Source: a virus. Taken from it: a stretch of 29,188 bases of DNA. A program made the translations under genes and the position numbers. The notes beneath the pieces were generated by a model, which had not been told where the DNA came from, did no database searches, and saw only the letters and a program-made list of their open reading frames with translations. Position 1 is the first letter of the stretch. The number at the start of each line of letters is the position of its first letter. This document shows positions 20,506-29,174 of this stretch, piece by piece. The stretch spans positions 1 through 29,188 of the IMG/VR virus record IMGVR_UViG_3300030117_000199, one strand, 5' to 3'.

Positions 20506-21441
20506 TTAGGTATAAACTAAGCTAAATTCATTATTAGCTGCTGCTGTAGGTGTTGCCATAAATGGAAGATTTAGCATTGTTATACCATCTGATTCTTCAT
20601 AGGTTGGCTGTCCTAAATCAGATTGTGGGCAAGATACTGTGACCTTATTACCTGCAGTTGTTCCATGTAACCAAGTGTTTGTGCCAGTAGAGGTATTAGT
20701 ATAATCTGTGAAAAAGTTATGAGCAGATAAAGCAACAGCTTCTACAACAGCAGTACCAGAAGGCTTACGATCTGTAATTATTACTTCTTTTGTGCCACCT
20801 ACTAACTCTCTATAAATCACCTCATTATTAAAGTCTAAATTCCATGATTGTAATGCTGCACCATAACCAAATATAGAGAAAGCAGAAGTACTTCCATTCT
20901 TAAATATAAGTGGTGATGCCTGATTACTTACTGTTACAGTTGGTGAAGCATCATCAGTAGGCGCTGTAAATAATCCTGTCAAATTGAAAGAAATACGTGG
21001 AATATTATTCACCTCAGCGCTAATACTAAATGTACCTCTACAGCCTTTAACAATATGTCTAACACCATCATAGTTAACAAATAATGTAACGCTATCAGAT
21101 GGTGTTGCTACAGGTGCATAAGTAACTGTATTGCCACCGCTAACTGTTTCTGATAAACCACACGCTTTTAATACTGCTCCATACTTAGGTGCTGTACCTG
21201 CTGTTCCACTACCAGCCATTTCTACATCAAAGGTTACATTAACTCTTGTATTAGCAGGTATTACTTCATAATTACCCATATATGGCCTTATTAAATCTCT
21301 ACTAACTTCATCACTTTGTATAGGTTCTATATTTAGATCAATTACCTGTACATAGTTAGCACTACCTGTTGGGTTAGGGTCTGTACCATAACTTGATTCT
21401 GCTTTTGCTAATATGCTTCTTTTTCTGTGTAGCTTAGGCAT
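20506..21441 (-). CDS. V: Major tail-tube protein, gpV-like
   Basis: A 311-residue beta-rich protein in the V position. It begins MPKLHRKRSILAKAESSYGT and shows the tube-protein pattern: NTRVNVTFDVEMAGSGTAGT, PKYGAVLKACGLSETVSGG, SVTLFVNYDGVRHIVKGCRG, then a second half (LQSWNLDFNNEVIYRELVGG, EVIITDRKPSGTAVVEAVAL) that looks like a repeat of the first fold or an added Ig-like end. It polymerises around the tape measure to form the tail tube. The 55-base gap upstream contains AT-rich sequence with a possible weak promoter (TTTCTT, 17 bases, TATAAA on the minus strand). Confidence 0.82.
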   Translation of the reverse strand: MPKLHRKRSILAKAESSYGTDPNPTGSANYVQVIDLNIEPIQSDEVSRDLIRPYMGNYEVIPANTRVNVTFDVEMAGSGTAGTAPKYGAVLKACGLSETVSGGNTVTYAPVATPSDSVTLFVNYDGVRHIVKGCRGTFSISAEVNNIPRISFNLTGLFTAPTDDASPTVTVSNQASPLIFKNGSTSAFSIFGYGAALQSWNLDFNNEVIYRELVGGTKEVIITDRKPSGTAVVEAVALSAHNFFTDYTNTSTGTNTWLHGTTAGNKVTVSCPQSDLGQPTYEESDGITMLNLPFMATPTAAANNEFSLVYT

Positions 21442-21496
21442 CGTTACATTTAATCAGTATGTTTATATAATAAAGGTTTTTAGTAAGAAACACCAT

Positions 21497-21922
21497 CTAT
21501 TGCGTTAAATCGTCTACTTCTGTTCTATATCGCACTATATAATTACAATTAATAATTCCTGTAGGTTGGTCAGAATCTAATGTTTCTATAACAACAGCAC
21601 CAGGTTGTACATCTATCGCATAACCATTAACTGTTAAATCTGCCATTATTCTGCTATGCATATTTTCTACTACAGCATCAGCAGTTGTAACAGGTGTAGA
21701 TGATCTAACAATAACTGCACATCTAACAGTCATCGACCAATCTAATGTAGGTAAACTGGTATTTTGTTCTGGAGTATCGTCTACAGCTTCTATTAAAATA
21801 CTTGGTGTTTGAGTTCTTGTTAATGCAACTACTCTATCTCTATATGCTCTATTAGAAATACCTGTAGTTGGTGTGATAACAGTTAATAAGCGAGCTAATA
21901 TATTTTCACGTTTAGTAGTCAT
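21497..21922 (-). CDS. U: Tail terminator, gpU-like
   Basis: A 141-residue protein in the U position. The starting helix (KRENILARLLTVITPTTGIS), the strand with RTQTPSILIEAVDD, the long central strand DWSMTVRCAVIVRS, helix ADAVVENMHSRIMADLTVNG, and the ending strands AVVIETLDSD and NCNYIVRYRTEVDDLTQ fit gpU-type proteins (lambda U 131 residues). These form a hexameric ring that stops tail-tube growth and joins the head. The ATG overlaps the FII-like stop by four bases with no room for a Z gene. Confidence 0.75.
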   Translation of the reverse strand: MTTKRENILARLLTVITPTTGISNRAYRDRVVALTRTQTPSILIEAVDDTPEQNTSLPTLDWSMTVRCAVIVRSSTPVTTADAVVENMHSRIMADLTVNGYAIDVQPGAVVIETLDSDQPTGIINCNYIVRYRTEVDDLTQ

Positions 21923-22200
21923 GTTTTCTGTAAAGTAATTTCTCTTGTTAAACCATCTAAACCTGCTTCATTTGTTCTTACAGTATAAGCTGTACTATTT
22001 ACAGTAATAGAATCACCTGCAACTAAAGAACCAAAATCAGAATTTTTACAATGCAGAACATAACCAACAGAAATAACTTGATCGCCTGCTAAAACATCAG
22101 TTGGTTCATCAAGTATCCCATTAGCAGTAGTTCCCCCAGAAGTGCAAGATACACCAAAGGGAGAACCAAAAACTGTTGTTAAATCATCTGCAAATGACAT
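21919..22200 (-). CDS. Head-tail joining protein, gpFII-like
   Basis: A 93-residue beta protein placed between capsid-associated genes and U. It begins MSFADDLTTVFGSPFGVSCT and includes NGILDEPTDVLAGDQVISVG, GDSITVNSTAYTVRT and EITLQKT, the pattern of small beta-barrel head-completion or stopper proteins such as lambda FII (117 residues) that occupy the connector after DNA packaging. Assignment rests on size, fold pattern and gene order. It overlaps the U gene by four bases and abuts the upstream gene (one-base overlap). Confidence 0.68.
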   Translation of the reverse strand: MSFADDLTTVFGSPFGVSCTSGGTTANGILDEPTDVLAGDQVISVGYVLHCKNSDFGSLVAGDSITVNSTAYTVRTNEAGLDGLTREITLQKT

Positions 22201-22580
22201 TAGCCATACTTAGCGGATACTAAAGCTGTTACACATAAAGCACCTGCACCAGTTCCACCTGCAACTGTTGTAGAAACTTTTACAAAACGCTTCAAAGAAG
22301 AAACATTAAGATAAATTTTCTCAAATGCAGCAGTATTAGCAGAAGTAGTTGTAAATGCACCATCTGTTACGTCAGAATAAGTACCACCAGATGTAGCACA
22401 TTCTGTAATTTTTACAGCATAAGTAATACCTGATCCACCTGCTTCAGCAGAAAGTACAAAAGCAGCACTTCCTTCATATCCTTGTAAATCAATAGCAGAA
22501 CCAACACCAGTTGCAGCTACAACATCGTTAGCTAAAAGGTCTAAAGCAGTTGTTTTAGAGCCTAAATTTTGAATAGTCAT
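22200..22580 (-). CDS. Probable virion structural protein, head decoration or connector
   Basis: A 126-residue Ala/Ser/Thr-rich beta protein lying between the capsid gene set and the FII-like gene. Visible parts: DLLANDVVAATGVGSAIDLQ, GSGITYAVKITECATSGGTY, and YLNVSSLKRFVKVSTTVAGG. The last stretch (y.n...lkRyvkv..t..g) is common in small structural proteins of aquatic siphoviruses that lack an assigned role. A decoration protein or an extra joining protein fits the position. It overlaps its neighbours by one base at each end. Confidence 0.55.
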   Translation of the reverse strand: MTIQNLGSKTTALDLLANDVVAATGVGSAIDLQGYEGSAAFVLSAEAGGSGITYAVKITECATSGGTYSDVTDGAFTTTSANTAAFEKIYLNVSSLKRFVKVSTTVAGGTGAGALCVTALVSAKYG

Positions 22581-22789
22581 TATTCAGAAAGGGGTAAAGT
22601 TTTTTTACGTTTAGTAGTTTTTTTAGGTTTAATTTGAGGTTCTACTATTTCCTCAACAACTTCTAAAGTTTCTATGGCCTTTCCAGAACTAATTAACTCA
22701 GTAGCTTGAGCAGAATCTATTTCAAAAATTTCATCTACTTTTACAACCTCACCAGCCCATAGAAAAGACCGCAGAACTTTAAGTTTCAT
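22580..22789 (-). CDS. Small head-region protein
   Basis: A 69-residue protein beginning MKLKVLRSFLWAGEVVKVDE, with IFEIDSAQATELISSGKAIE, then an acidic/basic tail (PKKTTKRKKTLPLSE). The pattern 'vlr.F.w.GevvkvgeifEld...A.eLi..GkA' is frequent in small phage genes after the capsid gene; its role is not established, and a lambda FI-like packaging or head-completion role is only a positional suggestion. ATG at 22789 is chosen because AGGTG lies six bases upstream; a GTG at 22798 would add three residues. Confidence 0.6.
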   Translation of the reverse strand: MKLKVLRSFLWAGEVVKVDEIFEIDSAQATELISSGKAIETLEVVEEIVEPQIKPKKTTKRKKTLPLSE

Positions 22790-22790
22790 A

Positions 22791-24647
22791 TTATGCACCT
22801 AAACTAAATGATGCAGCGTGTCTAAATGCTACGTCTACATCTTGTAAGGCAGTAATACGGATAGTACCAGATGTTGAATGTGTATAAGGATCAACTAAAA
22901 GATCAAGTGATGACCAATAGCCAATAATACAATCAGACCAGTTACCAAACCATAAATCACCAGCTTCAACTTGATTAGACATATAAGCGTTATAGCCGTT
23001 AACTGTGTTGTTGCCATCCCAAAGGAATAAACCAGAACCAGAATCTTTAGCCTTAACCTTCATAGCACCTCTAATAGTTGCACCTGTGATATAAGCAAGG
23101 TTGCCCATTAAAGCATTTGCAGCAGCAACATCACTTTCCATATTTACTACTTGAGCAAATGTTGGGTTATTAGCTGTGATTGATTCTGTTCCAATACCGC
23201 TAGTGTTATGTAAACCCAATGGCTCATTTGAGGAACCAGTACCATAAAGTGCAGCCCTGTCAATTTCTAATGCAATTACTTTTGCTATGTCATTTCTAAC
23301 CATTGTTTCTACATCTAATGATGATTGAATTAATAGCTTTCTTGAAATGTCAGTAAATGCACCGCAAGTTCTAGGAACCATTGAAACCTGTTGAATTGCC
23401 TGCTGTGATTCTGTTGGTGCGCCACCTTCAGCTACCCAATATGCGCTTGCTGCACCTGACTGTCTAGGAATTGCAATGTTACCTTGTAAACCAGTTAAAG
23501 TTGTAGCACCTGCTTGATCTAATGCAGAACTATTTCTTAAAAGATCAATAAAATTAGCAGCGTCTAAATCTGTTTGTACTAAGTTACCGCCTTGTGTAGC
23601 TGGAGATGTTTTTAAATCTCTACGCATTACATCATAAGGAACTGTAATACCTCTAGAAACTCTACCTGCTTTTTTAGCTGCTGCGTTAGATGCCTCAATT
23701 TCAAAAGCTGCTGCTTCTCTTGCTGCTCTATCACCAGGATTTGCTAAATAGTTTAAAGCTCTGATAAAACTAAAACTTCTTGCCTCAGTTTCACTTAAAC
23801 CAATTTCTGCATCTTGTGGTTTTGGTGTAATCTTTTCTGGATTCCACTGATCCATTACAGCTTGATTAAATTCCTGTACAGAACGTCCATCCCTGATATA
23901 TTCATCAGCAAGATCATTCATGTCATATTTCTTACCAGTTTTTCTAATTTGATCAAATCTTGCACGATCAGATTTAAGAGCCTTATTAACGGCATCTTCT
24001 GAACGCACTAAATCGATTTCTTTTTCGTTAGTGGTCATGTTTTTTAAGGTTAATTTAGTGGGCAATGCATCAGAAGATGCAGAAACGTAAGCTTCTTCCA
24101 ATATGTTATCCTTTTTATCGTTATTTTGCATATGGTTTACTTCATTTTTATTATTTATTGAACGTGATATGCCAATTGAGTTATCTGCAGGGATCGAAAC
24201 CAAACTTACTTCAAACGCTTCCCAATCTCTAGCAACAATACTATTATCAATTTCCTCAGCTTTATTAATAACATAGCCAAAAGAAATATTACGTAGGATC
24301 TTGTTCTTTACATCCCTAAATTTACTATCAGCAAATTCTTCTTCACTAAAACGTACCTTGGCATAACCACGTTTCTTTTTTTCATCAATATATGCCCTTT
24401 CTACTACACCTAAAACCTGATCAGGGTTGTGATTCCATAAAAAAGGTGCGCCATCATTAAGCCTTTTTAAATTGGCGGCTTCTCTACTATGTTCTAAAAC
24501 TTCATTACCAAAATACCTTTCTACAGGTAATTCTGAACTAAAAGGGAACTCAATAGTTCTATCTTCTTTTTCAACTTGTTTTATTTCTAAAGTAAAATCA
24601 CGCTGTAATGATTTCTCTTCATAATCACGCTTGTTCATAATTTTCAT
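22791..24647 (-). CDS. Fused prohead protease and HK97-type major capsid protein
   Basis: A 618-residue fusion. Residues 1-165 are an S78-type prohead protease: RTIEFPFSSELPVERYFGNE, FLWNHNPDQVLGVV with His73, RNISFGYV with Ser122, and WEAFEVSLVSIPADNS completing the core. Residues about 200-290 are helical, like a scaffolding delta domain. Residues about 290-618 are an HK97-fold capsid: GNLVQTDLDAANFIDLLRNS, IAIPRQSGAASAYWVAEGGA, SRKLLIQSSLDVETMVRND, ALEIDRAALYGTGSSNEPLG, ending DVDVAFRHAASFSLGA. The protease part presumably removes the scaffold and itself after assembly. The start may be ATG at 24638 instead of 24647; both overlap the portal gene end. Confidence 0.9.
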   Translation of the reverse strand: MKIMNKRDYEEKSLQRDFTLEIKQVEKEDRTIEFPFSSELPVERYFGNEVLEHSREAANLKRLNDGAPFLWNHNPDQVLGVVERAYIDEKKKRGYAKVRFSEEEFADSKFRDVKNKILRNISFGYVINKAEEIDNSIVARDWEAFEVSLVSIPADNSIGISRSINNKNEVNHMQNNDKKDNILEEAYVSASSDALPTKLTLKNMTTNEKEIDLVRSEDAVNKALKSDRARFDQIRKTGKKYDMNDLADEYIRDGRSVQEFNQAVMDQWNPEKITPKPQDAEIGLSETEARSFSFIRALNYLANPGDRAAREAAAFEIEASNAAAKKAGRVSRGITVPYDVMRRDLKTSPATQGGNLVQTDLDAANFIDLLRNSSALDQAGATTLTGLQGNIAIPRQSGAASAYWVAEGGAPTESQQAIQQVSMVPRTCGAFTDISRKLLIQSSLDVETMVRNDIAKVIALEIDRAALYGTGSSNEPLGLHNTSGIGTESITANNPTFAQVVNMESDVAAANALMGNLAYITGATIRGAMKVKAKDSGSGLFLWDGNNTVNGYNAYMSNQVEAGDLWFGNWSDCIIGYWSSLDLLVDPYTHSTSGTIRITALQDVDVAFRHAASFSLGA

Positions 24648-26133
24648 TAGGTCTTGGTTCTATATTACTTGATTCTTGCGTATTAGCCTTAACTTCTGTA
24701 TCAAATTCTAAACCTAATCCAGCAGCCATGTCTATTTCATTTTTTCTTGCCATTAATAATTCTTCTAAATCACCACCCATTTCAGCTATACATTGAGATT
24801 GTGTTTTTAGTCCAGCCCTTATAGCTTCTTTTGCACTTTGTACTTCTTTCATAGGGTCTACCCATCCCCAACCTCTAAACAACCATTTAACCATTTTGTA
24901 TTTATCAGGTTCATCTAAATAAGTCGGCAGTTGTAAAGTTCCAGATAATACAGCAGCTTCTAACCATTCATCAAAGACAATAGATAAAAAGTTTTCTCTT
25001 AATTGAAACTGTAAGGCTTTAAATGCTTCCTGATCTTGAAGCAAACTTAAACGACTACTTGAATAATTAGTTTGTGAATAATCTCTACTAATACTTTCAT
25101 AACTGCAGCCTATACCAGCAGCCAAAGCCCTTAACATTGCACGTAGAAAAGGTTCAAATTGTCCATCTGGTGCATCAAATGTTGGCACATTCACACTTTC
25201 ACCTGGGGCTAAATATCTAATAGCACCTGGACTCATATCAAAAACCCTATCATCATCTACCACCTCATCACCTGCCAGTTCACCTTCTGGACTTTGTATA
25301 AATGCCATTAATGAACTACCAAGTCTAGCCCTTACAACTTCTGCTTCTTCATAACCTTCAATATGATGCATTCTATTTAAGCTGCTACTCATCCAAGGAA
25401 TACCCCTAGTTTGTCCTGGTCTTTCTACTCTATATAAATGAATTACATCTTTAGCATCTACTAATACGTGGGTATCTTTAGAAGTAGGACTTTGAATAAA
25501 CATAGTATCACCAGGATGCCTACTGAAAAATGCATATTTAATAGGTCTTTGCCATTCATTAACTAATACGCCCATCCTCCACTCTTGGTTTTTATTAGTG
25601 GATTTACCTGTATAATCTTCATCACACATATCTGCTTCTAAGATTTCTAACGCTAAAGGTACAGTTGACCTACCAAACTTTTTACCTCTGATAATTCTTA
25701 TAAAACATTCGCCATCTTGCACCATGCTATGAACAGCTAAACGTGTAATATCGTCAAAACATAATTTACCTGCAGTATTACAACTATCTTTATAACCCCA
25801 TTCTTTCCAAGCCCTTTCAACAACACTATTCATTTTAGTATCTAACTTTCCACCTCTTTGCATCCTTATTTGGGATTGCAATTTAACACCAGTACCAACA
25901 ATATTATCTACAACATTCCTTACTGCCTGTTTACAATAATCAACATCATTAACTAATTGCCTACTACCATTTCTTAATTTCTTAATGTCACCTTTTAATG
26001 CACTATCAGCACTATTAGTAGTACGCACCCAACCACTAGTTAATCTATCCAGTTTTGCACCTGCAAATGTTCTTTTTCTTATGGGGCGTGGGTTAGATTT
26101 CCAAAGTTCACGCCATGCTGTTTTAATTCCCAT
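24625..26133 (-). CDS. B: Portal protein, lambda gpB-like
   Basis: A 502-residue portal of the lambda family. Typical parts are RTTNSADSALKGDIKKLRNG and SRQLVNDVDYCKQAVRNVVD near the N-terminus, VGTGVKLQSQI, DGECFIRIIRGKK, LEILEADMCDED, the crown/wing region HLYRVERPGQTRGIPWMSSS, and the stem/clip region GIGCSYESISRDYSQTNYSS with SRLSLLQDQEAFKALQFQL. It forms the dodecameric ring through which DNA enters and leaves the head. The end overlaps the protease-capsid start by 23 bases and its ATG overlaps the W-like stop by one. Confidence 0.92.
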   Translation of the reverse strand: MGIKTAWRELWKSNPRPIRKRTFAGAKLDRLTSGWVRTTNSADSALKGDIKKLRNGSRQLVNDVDYCKQAVRNVVDNIVGTGVKLQSQIRMQRGGKLDTKMNSVVERAWKEWGYKDSCNTAGKLCFDDITRLAVHSMVQDGECFIRIIRGKKFGRSTVPLALEILEADMCDEDYTGKSTNKNQEWRMGVLVNEWQRPIKYAFFSRHPGDTMFIQSPTSKDTHVLVDAKDVIHLYRVERPGQTRGIPWMSSSLNRMHHIEGYEEAEVVRARLGSSLMAFIQSPEGELAGDEVVDDDRVFDMSPGAIRYLAPGESVNVPTFDAPDGQFEPFLRAMLRALAAGIGCSYESISRDYSQTNYSSSRLSLLQDQEAFKALQFQLRENFLSIVFDEWLEAAVLSGTLQLPTYLDEPDKYKMVKWLFRGWGWVDPMKEVQSAKEAIRAGLKTQSQCIAEMGGDLEELLMARKNEIDMAAGLGLEFDTEVKANTQESSNIEPRPNENYEQA

Positions 26134-26702
26134 TAGTTAAACCTCACTAACATTTGATGTGGATTGCCTTGACCATTACGTATTAATTCCGCTTTTTTTT
26201 CTAAATTCAACTGATATTTTAATTGACTTCTTAAAGCTGTTAGATCAGCTAAATCATATTTCTTAAGACTACGACCACCAATAGAGTATTCTTTAACAAC
26301 ACCATCTGAAATTAAAGTTCTTATTGCAGCTTCTACAGCATCTAAATCTTGCTCAACTTGTGATTTAGCCTGTATAGCACCAACATCACCTGTATAAACA
26401 AGGCTTTTTAATATCTCTACTGAACCATTACCTACATCATATTTTAATGCACCTTTTGTAGCTTCTGCTTGCCAAAAATAATCACCTGCTGCAATACCTG
26501 TACTACTAGCAGCTACATCAAATTGCCAACCTGTGCCATAAGTACTGCCTACAACAGTTACCCCACTAGCATTATTAGTACGTATATAAAATGTTAATAC
26601 CCATGAATCTGTACTTTGGATAGCATCACCATAAGGATCAACTAAACTATCTTCCCTCCATGTCCAAGTACTACCTGCACGTAAAGATTTAGGAATGTTC
26701 AT
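26133..26702 (-). CDS. W: gpW-like head-tail connector fused to an N-terminal beta domain
   Basis: A 189-residue protein between terminase and portal, the exact place of lambda W (68 residues). The C-terminal 85 residues (LDAVEAAIRTLISDGVVKEY, SIGGRSLKKYDLADLTALRS) carry the gpW-type pattern of two helices around a small hairpin with 'sI.GRs....l.dL..LR'. The first 110 residues (LRAGSTWTWREDSL, DSWVLTFYIRTNNASG) form a separate beta-sandwich-like domain. Such fused forms occur in other siphoviruses. It would close the portal after packaging or support head completion. Confidence 0.7.
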   Translation of the reverse strand: MNIPKSLRAGSTWTWREDSLVDPYGDAIQSTDSWVLTFYIRTNNASGVTVVGSTYGTGWQFDVAASSTGIAAGDYFWQAEATKGALKYDVGNGSVEILKSLVYTGDVGAIQAKSQVEQDLDAVEAAIRTLISDGVVKEYSIGGRSLKKYDLADLTALRSQLKYQLNLEKKAELIRNGQGNPHQMLVRFN

Positions 26703-26708
26703 AAATAA

Positions 26709-28595
26709 CTACCAATTTGTAACATAAGAAGATTTTTTTGCCTTCTGTCTTGATCTTAGCGTGTTTTTTGTATTTAAATTAGTGCTATTTAACAACTTTT
26801 TAGCGTAATTAGTGAAAAATAAGCCCTTTGGAACAGTTTTTAAGAGTAAATAGTACATACTAAAGGCATATACACAACAATCTAACTTTTCTACCGCTTG
26901 GTTTGGTTTTTTCTCGTATGTACTAACTGGATAACCTTTTTTATTTGTTTTTAAAGTTCTATATTCGCCTGTTAATTCTTTGAAGTATTCTTCTGTTGTT
27001 TTTGCATGGAAATGGATTTTTTCTTTAGATTTAATCTTACTAAAGATTTTATCCTTAATATCCTCTGTATTTATTATATACACTATACCAGATTTTTTCC
27101 TAACTCGACCACTATAATTAATATCTACTTTAGTTCCTTTACCTATTATCGGTACACCACTTCTGCTACTACCTTTAATAGCAATTACGCCCTGCCCTCT
27201 ACGTTTTGTACAGTAATCATAAACAGATTGAGTAGCTAAACCTCCTGAGTCCACTGCACAACCACTAATTTTTAATTTACCGCCGTCTGGATGATCAAAT
27301 GTTTGAGTTAACAATATATCCAAACCTTTCCATACTTCACCTTGATTAGGATCACCATAAATAATTGTATGGTCTATTAAATACATCTGTTCACCAATAC
27401 CAGAAGGATCAGCACCAAAGCCCCAACAACTAACCTCTAATCTTTGTGAAGCAGATCCCATTCCACCCTGTACATCAACACCAAGACATAAACAAACAAC
27501 ATCTTTAGGAATTTCACCAGGTAAGTAATTTTCTCTTATTTCTAATAATGATTCTGCATTTAATTTAGATTGATATTCATAAGAAAATGTTTCTGCTTTT
27601 CTTGTATTAGTCCAAGTACGCATTAAAGCAGGATCATCTTTAGCTTTTAAAAATTCATCTACCATTTCTGCCCAAGAGAACCAACCTAAAGGGCTATTTA
27701 ATCCATTTAGCCAAAAGCCAGCAGTTTTACCTGCATTTTCTGGTTTTGTTGCCCTCCATTCTCCTTTTCGCAACATTGTAGTCTTTGCAGTTTCATCAAA
27801 TTGCTTATTGCATACCTCACATTCATATTTAACAGTATTAGGGTCTTTATCTTTCCATCTAAGCTGATCAAACTTTAAAACTTGAAAAGCACCACAACAT
27901 GGGGCAGGTAAATAATATTTTCTTTGGTCACTATTTTCGTATTCAGCTTCTATTCTTGAAAAGTCTTTAATTGTAGGTGTAGATGTTAATAATATTTTCC
28001 GCTTGGTAAATGTAGAAGCACGTTTTTCTGCTAAGGCTACTGGATCACCCTCACCATCAACATCACCAGGATATGCGTCAACTTCATCTAATCCAATATA
28101 TTTAGCTGGCATTGATCTTAAAGAACTAGCACTATTAGCACCAGTTAAAATTAATACCCCACCAGGGAATATTTTTGCAAATTGACTATTACCACTATCT
28201 CTACTTCTAGGCGGTGGAATCTTTTCTGCTAAACAAGGTGTATCCTGTAACATACTTTCTAATCTCTGCTTACTTAATCTTTGTGCCATTTGCAAAGTTG
28301 GTTGACACATAAGCATAGGTGCAGGGGCATGATCTATACAATAGCCAATCCAATTGTTCATAGTCTCAGTTTTTCCAAGCTGTACAGCAAACATCATTAC
28401 AACCCTTTGTACAGAACTTCCAGCAGATAACTCTTCCATAGGTTCACGTAAAAAAGGTGTCCTATCTACTCTATATTTACCAGGTTCACTAGATCCACGA
28501 CTAGACAACACACGATATTTACAAGCCCATTCATCAACAGTTAATGATTCTTGTGGTGTTAGCCCTCTTAGAAATCCTTGTAGCCAAGCGTTCAT
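26709..28595 (-). CDS. A: Terminase large subunit, lambda gpA-like
   Basis: A 628-residue packaging motor and nuclease, close to lambda A (641). The N-terminus has LTVDEWACKYRVLSSRGSSE. The ATPase shows a Walker-A-like AVQLGKTET (residues 70-78), Walker B IGLDEVDAYP with Asp170-Glu171, and LLTSTPT as coupling motif. A zinc-type cluster follows (PAPCCGAF near 230, YECEVC near 260). The nuclease part has VCLCLGVDVQGG and CAVDSGG with YDYC. The gpA family cuts at cos, making cohesive ends, which agrees with the terminal repeats of the window. It overlaps the small subunit by four bases. Confidence 0.94.
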   Translation of the reverse strand: MNAWLQGFLRGLTPQESLTVDEWACKYRVLSSRGSSEPGKYRVDRTPFLREPMEELSAGSSVQRVVMMFAVQLGKTETMNNWIGYCIDHAPAPMLMCQPTLQMAQRLSKQRLESMLQDTPCLAEKIPPPRSRDSGNSQFAKIFPGGVLILTGANSASSLRSMPAKYIGLDEVDAYPGDVDGEGDPVALAEKRASTFTKRKILLTSTPTIKDFSRIEAEYENSDQRKYYLPAPCCGAFQVLKFDQLRWKDKDPNTVKYECEVCNKQFDETAKTTMLRKGEWRATKPENAGKTAGFWLNGLNSPLGWFSWAEMVDEFLKAKDDPALMRTWTNTRKAETFSYEYQSKLNAESLLEIRENYLPGEIPKDVVCLCLGVDVQGGMGSASQRLEVSCWGFGADPSGIGEQMYLIDHTIIYGDPNQGEVWKGLDILLTQTFDHPDGGKLKISGCAVDSGGLATQSVYDYCTKRRGQGVIAIKGSSRSGVPIIGKGTKVDINYSGRVRKKSGIVYIINTEDIKDKIFSKIKSKEKIHFHAKTTEEYFKELTGEYRTLKTNKKGYPVSTYEKKPNQAVEKLDCCVYAFSMYYLLLKTVPKGLFFTNYAKKLLNSTNLNTKNTLRSRQKAKKSSYVTNW

Positions 28596-29092
28596 ACTTT
28601 TACCAACTGTTCTAATGCAGCCCTATGTTCTTCTGTTAACAACTTATGTATTATTTGTGGATCAGTCTCACCTGCAACTTGACTAGCCAAACGATCAGCA
28701 AGATTAGATAAATTCTCTCTTATAGCTCTACCTATTTCAAAACTGCTTTTTTTTATATCAGAAACAGGAATTAAATCTTTTTTCTTTTGATCTACGTCTA
28801 ATCTTGCTAATTCTGCTAAGAAATGTTCCCTTTTTGCCTTACTTTCTGCATAACTAGGTATCTCATCATCTAATTTTGCATCTATTTCCTTTTTTAGTTG
28901 TTTTCTTACAGTTAAATTCTTACTAGGTGGTGCTTGTAAATCCCATAATCTAAACGCTTCTTCTTTGTTAACCAGCTTTTTGCCATTATGGTTAACAATC
29001 GCACCATCAAGTTTACCAGACTTAACTTTCTTTGTAACTGCAGCCCTAGACACGTTTTTTAAGGTTGCCAATTCTGCCATTGTTATAAGCAT
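28592..29092 (-). CDS. nu1: Terminase small subunit, Nu1-like
   Basis: A 166-residue protein with an N-terminal winged-helix/MerR-like DNA-binding domain (MAELATLKNVSRAAVTKKVK, SGKLDGAIVNHNGKKLVN), as in lambda Nu1, followed by a long helical part (KREHFLAELARLDVDQKKKD) and a C-terminal helix region likely to bind the large subunit. Nu1 recognises cosB sites close to cos and recruits gpA. The first ATG is 29092; an ATG four codons later (29080) is equally possible. It is the first gene of the leftward late operon. Confidence 0.85.
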   Translation of the reverse strand: MLITMAELATLKNVSRAAVTKKVKSGKLDGAIVNHNGKKLVNKEEAFRLWDLQAPPSKNLTVRKQLKKEIDAKLDDEIPSYAESKAKREHFLAELARLDVDQKKKDLIPVSDIKKSSFEIGRAIRENLSNLADRLASQVAGETDPQIIHKLLTEEHRAALEQLVKV

Positions 29093-29117
29093 AATCTAAA
29101 TTTGTAAACCTATCCCT

Positions 29118-29141
29118 ATTATAATAGTTAACCTGTTAACC
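29118..29141 (-). promoter_or_regulatory. Candidate late promoter and tandem GTTAAC site
   Basis: Two GTTAAC palindromes (29127-29132 and 29135-29140) form a tandem repeat 8 bases apart. On the minus strand they lie just upstream of TATAAT (29123-29118), about 26 bases before the small terminase ATG. No -35 box is seen at the correct spacing, so the repeats may bind an activator of late transcription, or be terminase-binding sites next to cos. Confidence 0.4.
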
Positions 29142-29174
29142 CCCTGCATTTTTTGACGCTAGATTTTTTCCGAG

